Positions 61,845 through 64,000 of a stretch of DNA of 64,000 bases are shown here, one piece after another. The position numbers and the translations under genes are program-made. The notes under the pieces are model-generated. The model searched no databases. It had not been told where the DNA came from and worked only from the letters and a program-made list of their open reading frames with translations. The DNA comes from an uncultured Actinomycetes bacterium (lineage in GTDB: Bacteria > Actinomycetota > Acidimicrobiia > Acidimicrobiales > RAAP-2), in NCBI GenBank assembly GCA_903860915.1, contig CAIOSJ010000021.1, positions 1 through 64,000 of the forward strand. Reading direction: 5' to 3'. Within the stretch, counting starts at the first letter, position 1. Each line of letters begins with the position of its first letter.

Positions 61845-64000
61845 TTAATTAGCCAAGCGCGTAGCGTATTCCAAGCATTCTTCGATCTTGTCGGTAAGTT
61901 TCCCACCTGCGAGCGCCAGAGTTGGCGAGCCACCCCCGCCGCCGCCGATCAATACCGCCAATTCCTTAACCACAACGGAGGAGTTGATCTCGCCATTGGA
62001 CGCAACCGCTACCGACACCTTCGCGTCGGGCGTCACTCCGACAATAATGACCAAACGTGCGACCCTTTGCTGCACATCCTGCGCCAACTCCCGCAATTGC
62101 TCGCCAGTAAAACCATCGCAGCGAGACACGACCGACTCGTTGAAAGCCTGCCCTATCAAGCCAGTCGCCACATCTCTCAATTGAGCTTGTCGGTAACCCG
62201 CCACTGTTTTTTCGAGCTCTCGAATTTTGTCGAGAGCTCGCTGCAAAGACGAGATTGAATCGTCCGGTGAGGTCTTCAACATGTCAGCAATTGTTGACAG
62301 GGAGACGTCCATCGTCAAGGAGCGTTCCAGAGAAGCGCGACCTGTTACGGCCTCAATTCTGCGAGTATTGGAGCCAATGCTGGCCTCGGAAACAATTTGA
62401 AATTGGCCAATTTCGCCGAGACTACGAACATGCGTTCCGCCACAAAACTCGAGCGAACTCTGCCCAGCACGAACCACCCGAACCGAGTCGCCGTATTTAT
62501 CTCCAAAAAAAGCGATCGCGCCCATCGCTTCAGCATCGGCCCGTGAGGCCAAGACCGTCTCAACGTCTTGATCGACCAGAACACTTTCATTGACGAGCTC
62601 AATCAAAGACCTGCGCTCTTCCAACCCAATTGAGTTACCGTGTGAAAAGTCGAAACGGAGGTGGCTCGGTGCTACGAGTGAGCCCTGCTGGCGAACGTGA
62701 TCGCCCAGTACCGAACGTAACGCACTATGGAGTAAATGAGTCGCTGTGTGATTCCTACGGATGGCTTCGCGGCGACTTCCATCGATTGCTGCGACAACTG
62801 TCTGCCCCGCTACGATTTCACCCTTAAGTCGACCTCGGTGGATAACCAAACCCCCTCCGTAGGACTGAGTATCTTCAACGTCAAGTTCGCCCGACTCGCT
62901 AACAATGCGACCAGTGTCACCCACCTGCCCACCCGATTCGGCGTAAAAAGGCGTGCTATCCAGAAAGACTTCAACCTGCCCGTCGTCTCCGTGCAAAACG
63001 GCTATAACGCTAGTCTCCAGTGAGTACCTCGCGACATCTCTCCCGAGGAAATCCGTGGTCCCATTATCTTCGAGTATCAAACGGTACGCACCATCATCGA
63101 CCTTTGTGATGTTTTTACTGGCCGCCCTGGCACGGTCTCGTTGCGTTTTCATTTCGGCATTAAACGACTCAACGTCAACCTCTAGGCCCATTTCAGTAAC
63201 TATCTCGGCGGTGAGCTCAAGTGGAAAACCGTGGGTGTCATGGAGCCGAAAGGCAACGGACCCCGGAAAACTAGTGGAGCTTTGCGTCGACACTTCGGAA
63301 GCTGCGTCGGACAGCAGTGACATACCGGTTCGTAAGGTCTTACCGAATGCCGCTTCTTCCCTCTCCAAAACTGCGCAGATCAGATCTCGATCGGTGACAA
63401 GATTGGGATAAGCCACCGACATTTTCTCCACAGTGGCATCAACCAGTCGACTCGTGAGTAATTCATCCGAACCACTCCGTCGTGCAGCCAAAATCGCTCG
63501 TCGAATAATACGACGAAGGACGTATCCCCGGCCCTCATTAGAAGGAAGCACTCCGTCGGCGACGAGCATGGTCATGGCTCTGCCGTGTTCAGCGATGCGC
63601 CTAATTGCGACGTCGCTTCCCTCCTGGTCTCCGTAGGCCACGCCAACGGCACGTTCTCCGACCGCCAGTAGTGGTTCGAATAAATCTGTGGCGAACACCG
63701 AGTCGACATTGTTGACAATGGCTAGAACACGTTCAAAACCTGAGCCGGTGTCGATATTTTTTCGGGGAAGTTCCGGCATGCCACCGTCGAACCCGCGGTT
63801 GTATTGCATGAACACAAGGTTCCAAAACTCTACAAAACGCTCCGAGCCACCAAAGGCTGGGCCACCATCTTCTCCATACTGAGCACCCTTGTCATAAAAA
63901 ATCTCCGAACAGGGTCCGCAGGGTCCGGTATCGCCCATTCCCCAGAAGTTGTCCTCACCCAAACGTTGAATGCGTGCTCCGTCAACGCCCGCCCTGTCTC
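61845..64000 (-). CDS. alaS: Alanyl-tRNA synthetase (5' end outside window)
   Basis: Charges tRNA-Ala. About 718 C-terminal residues are visible; the gene enters from beyond base 64000, and the visible frame reads DGARIQRLGEDNFWGMGDTG with no stop, so a start inside the window is not real. It shows GPCGPCSEIFYD, NIDTGSGFERVLAI, the editing-domain zinc site HTATHLLHSAL and FCGGTHV, and the C-terminal GGGGGGSPTLALAGG. Leads the run alaS-ruvX-mltG-aroE-rodA. Confidence 0.96.
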   Translation of the reverse strand, partial: DRAGVDGARIQRLGEDNFWGMGDTGPCGPCSEIFYDKGAQYGEDGGPAFGGSERFVEFWNLVFMQYNRGFDGGMPELPRKNIDTGSGFERVLAIVNNVDSVFATDLFEPLLAVGERAVGVAYGDQEGSDVAIRRIAEHGRAMTMLVADGVLPSNEGRGYVLRRIIRRAILAARRSGSDELLTSRLVDATVEKMSVAYPNLVTDRDLICAVLEREEAAFGKTLRTGMSLLSDAASEVSTQSSTSFPGSVAFRLHDTHGFPLELTAEIVTEMGLEVDVESFNAEMKTQRDRARAASKNITKVDDGAYRLILEDNGTTDFLGRDVARYSLETSVIAVLHGDDGQVEVFLDSTPFYAESGGQVGDTGRIVSESGELDVEDTQSYGGGLVIHRGRLKGEIVAGQTVVAAIDGSRREAIRRNHTATHLLHSALRSVLGDHVRQQGSLVAPSHLRFDFSHGNSIGLEERRSLIELVNESVLVDQDVETVLASRADAEAMGAIAFFGDKYGDSVRVVRAGQSSLEFCGGTHVRSLGEIGQFQIVSEASIGSNTRRIEAVTGRASLERSLTMDVSLSTIADMLKTSPDDSISSLQRALDKIRELEKTVAGYRQAQLRDVATGLIGQAFNESVVSRCDGFTGEQLRELAQDVQQRVARLVIIVGVTPDAKVSVAVASNGEINSSVVVKELAVLIGGGGGGSPTLALAGGKLTDKIEECLEYATRLAN

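Noticed and set aside
63960..63962. TTG at 63962 as the start of alaS
   Set aside because: The frame is open to the window edge and the upstream residues (DGARIQR) are conserved AlaRS sequence, so the gene simply continues outside.

Overview
This window is a gene-dense bacterial chromosome segment with no insertion sequences, phage genes or CRISPR arrays. Marker genes point to an actinobacterium (Actinomycetota). They include mycothiol synthase MshD, a PdtaR-type ANTAR response regulator, an AftD-type arabinofuranosyltransferase, a four-domain ribosomal protein S1, an Rv0017c-like SEDS protein, a polyprenol-phosphate-mannose synthase, and the order coaE-uvrB-uvrA-uvrC-rapZ-yvcK-gap-pgk-tpiA-secG. 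Base composition looks balanced rather than GC-rich and spacers are very short, which suggests a compact lineage such as an aquatic Acidimicrobiia-like group. That placement is inference.

Layout. Positions 1-18627 are one long minus-strand series, read from right to left: coaE, uvrB, uvrA, uvrC (excision repair and CoA synthesis), rapZ, yvcK, gap, pgk, tpiA, secG, a family-5 substrate-binding protein, tRNA-Leu(GAG), nadK, recN, pyrG and the start of xerD. Positions 18669-29161 hold an envelope glycan block: AftD and a methyltransferase-like protein on plus; a GT39 glycosyltransferase, a mutase-like flavoprotein, a flippase and a GT4 glycosyltransferase on minus. Positions 29233-33046 are an oppBCDF peptide-importer operon. 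The only spacer over 300 bases follows (33047-33396) and contains two hairpins. Positions 33397-39374 are a minus operon menC, small coiled-coil protein, pdtaR, polA, rpsA. Positions 39414-42609 carry tRNA-Leu(CAA) and fabD-fabG-acpP-fabF. Positions 42599-48526 are a tryptophan operon read groES-like, trpE, ygfZ-like, trpC, trpF, trpB, trpA. Positions 48589-58071 alternate strands: a small protein with mshD, a VIT-family transporter, maoC-menG-menF, a dolichyl/polyprenol-P-mannose synthase, a YbhN-type membrane protein, ppk1 and an Rv0017c-like SEDS protein. Positions 58068-64000 are the minus operon alaS, ruvX, mltG, aroE, rodA, BFN nuclease.

How it works together. Much of the window serves envelope construction (arabinan/glycan assembly, lipid-linked mannose, two SEDS polymerases, MltG), menaquinone synthesis (MenC, MenF, MenG), fatty-acid elongation, tryptophan synthesis, redox buffering and DNA repair. 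Within operons neighbouring genes are coupled by ATGA, GTGA, TAATG or TAGTG overlaps.

Two genome-level patterns stand out. Six of the seven convergent gene pairs overlap at their stop codons, leaving no space for a terminator. Seven of about fourteen operon-leading genes carry a TANNNT box exactly 6-7 bases before the start codon, which suggests leaderless mRNAs fired from divergent promoters only about 40-75 bases wide. I also note the absence of whiA from its usual place between yvcK and gap, and a block of about 14.7 kb lying between rpsA and coaE, which are close neighbours in other actinobacteria.
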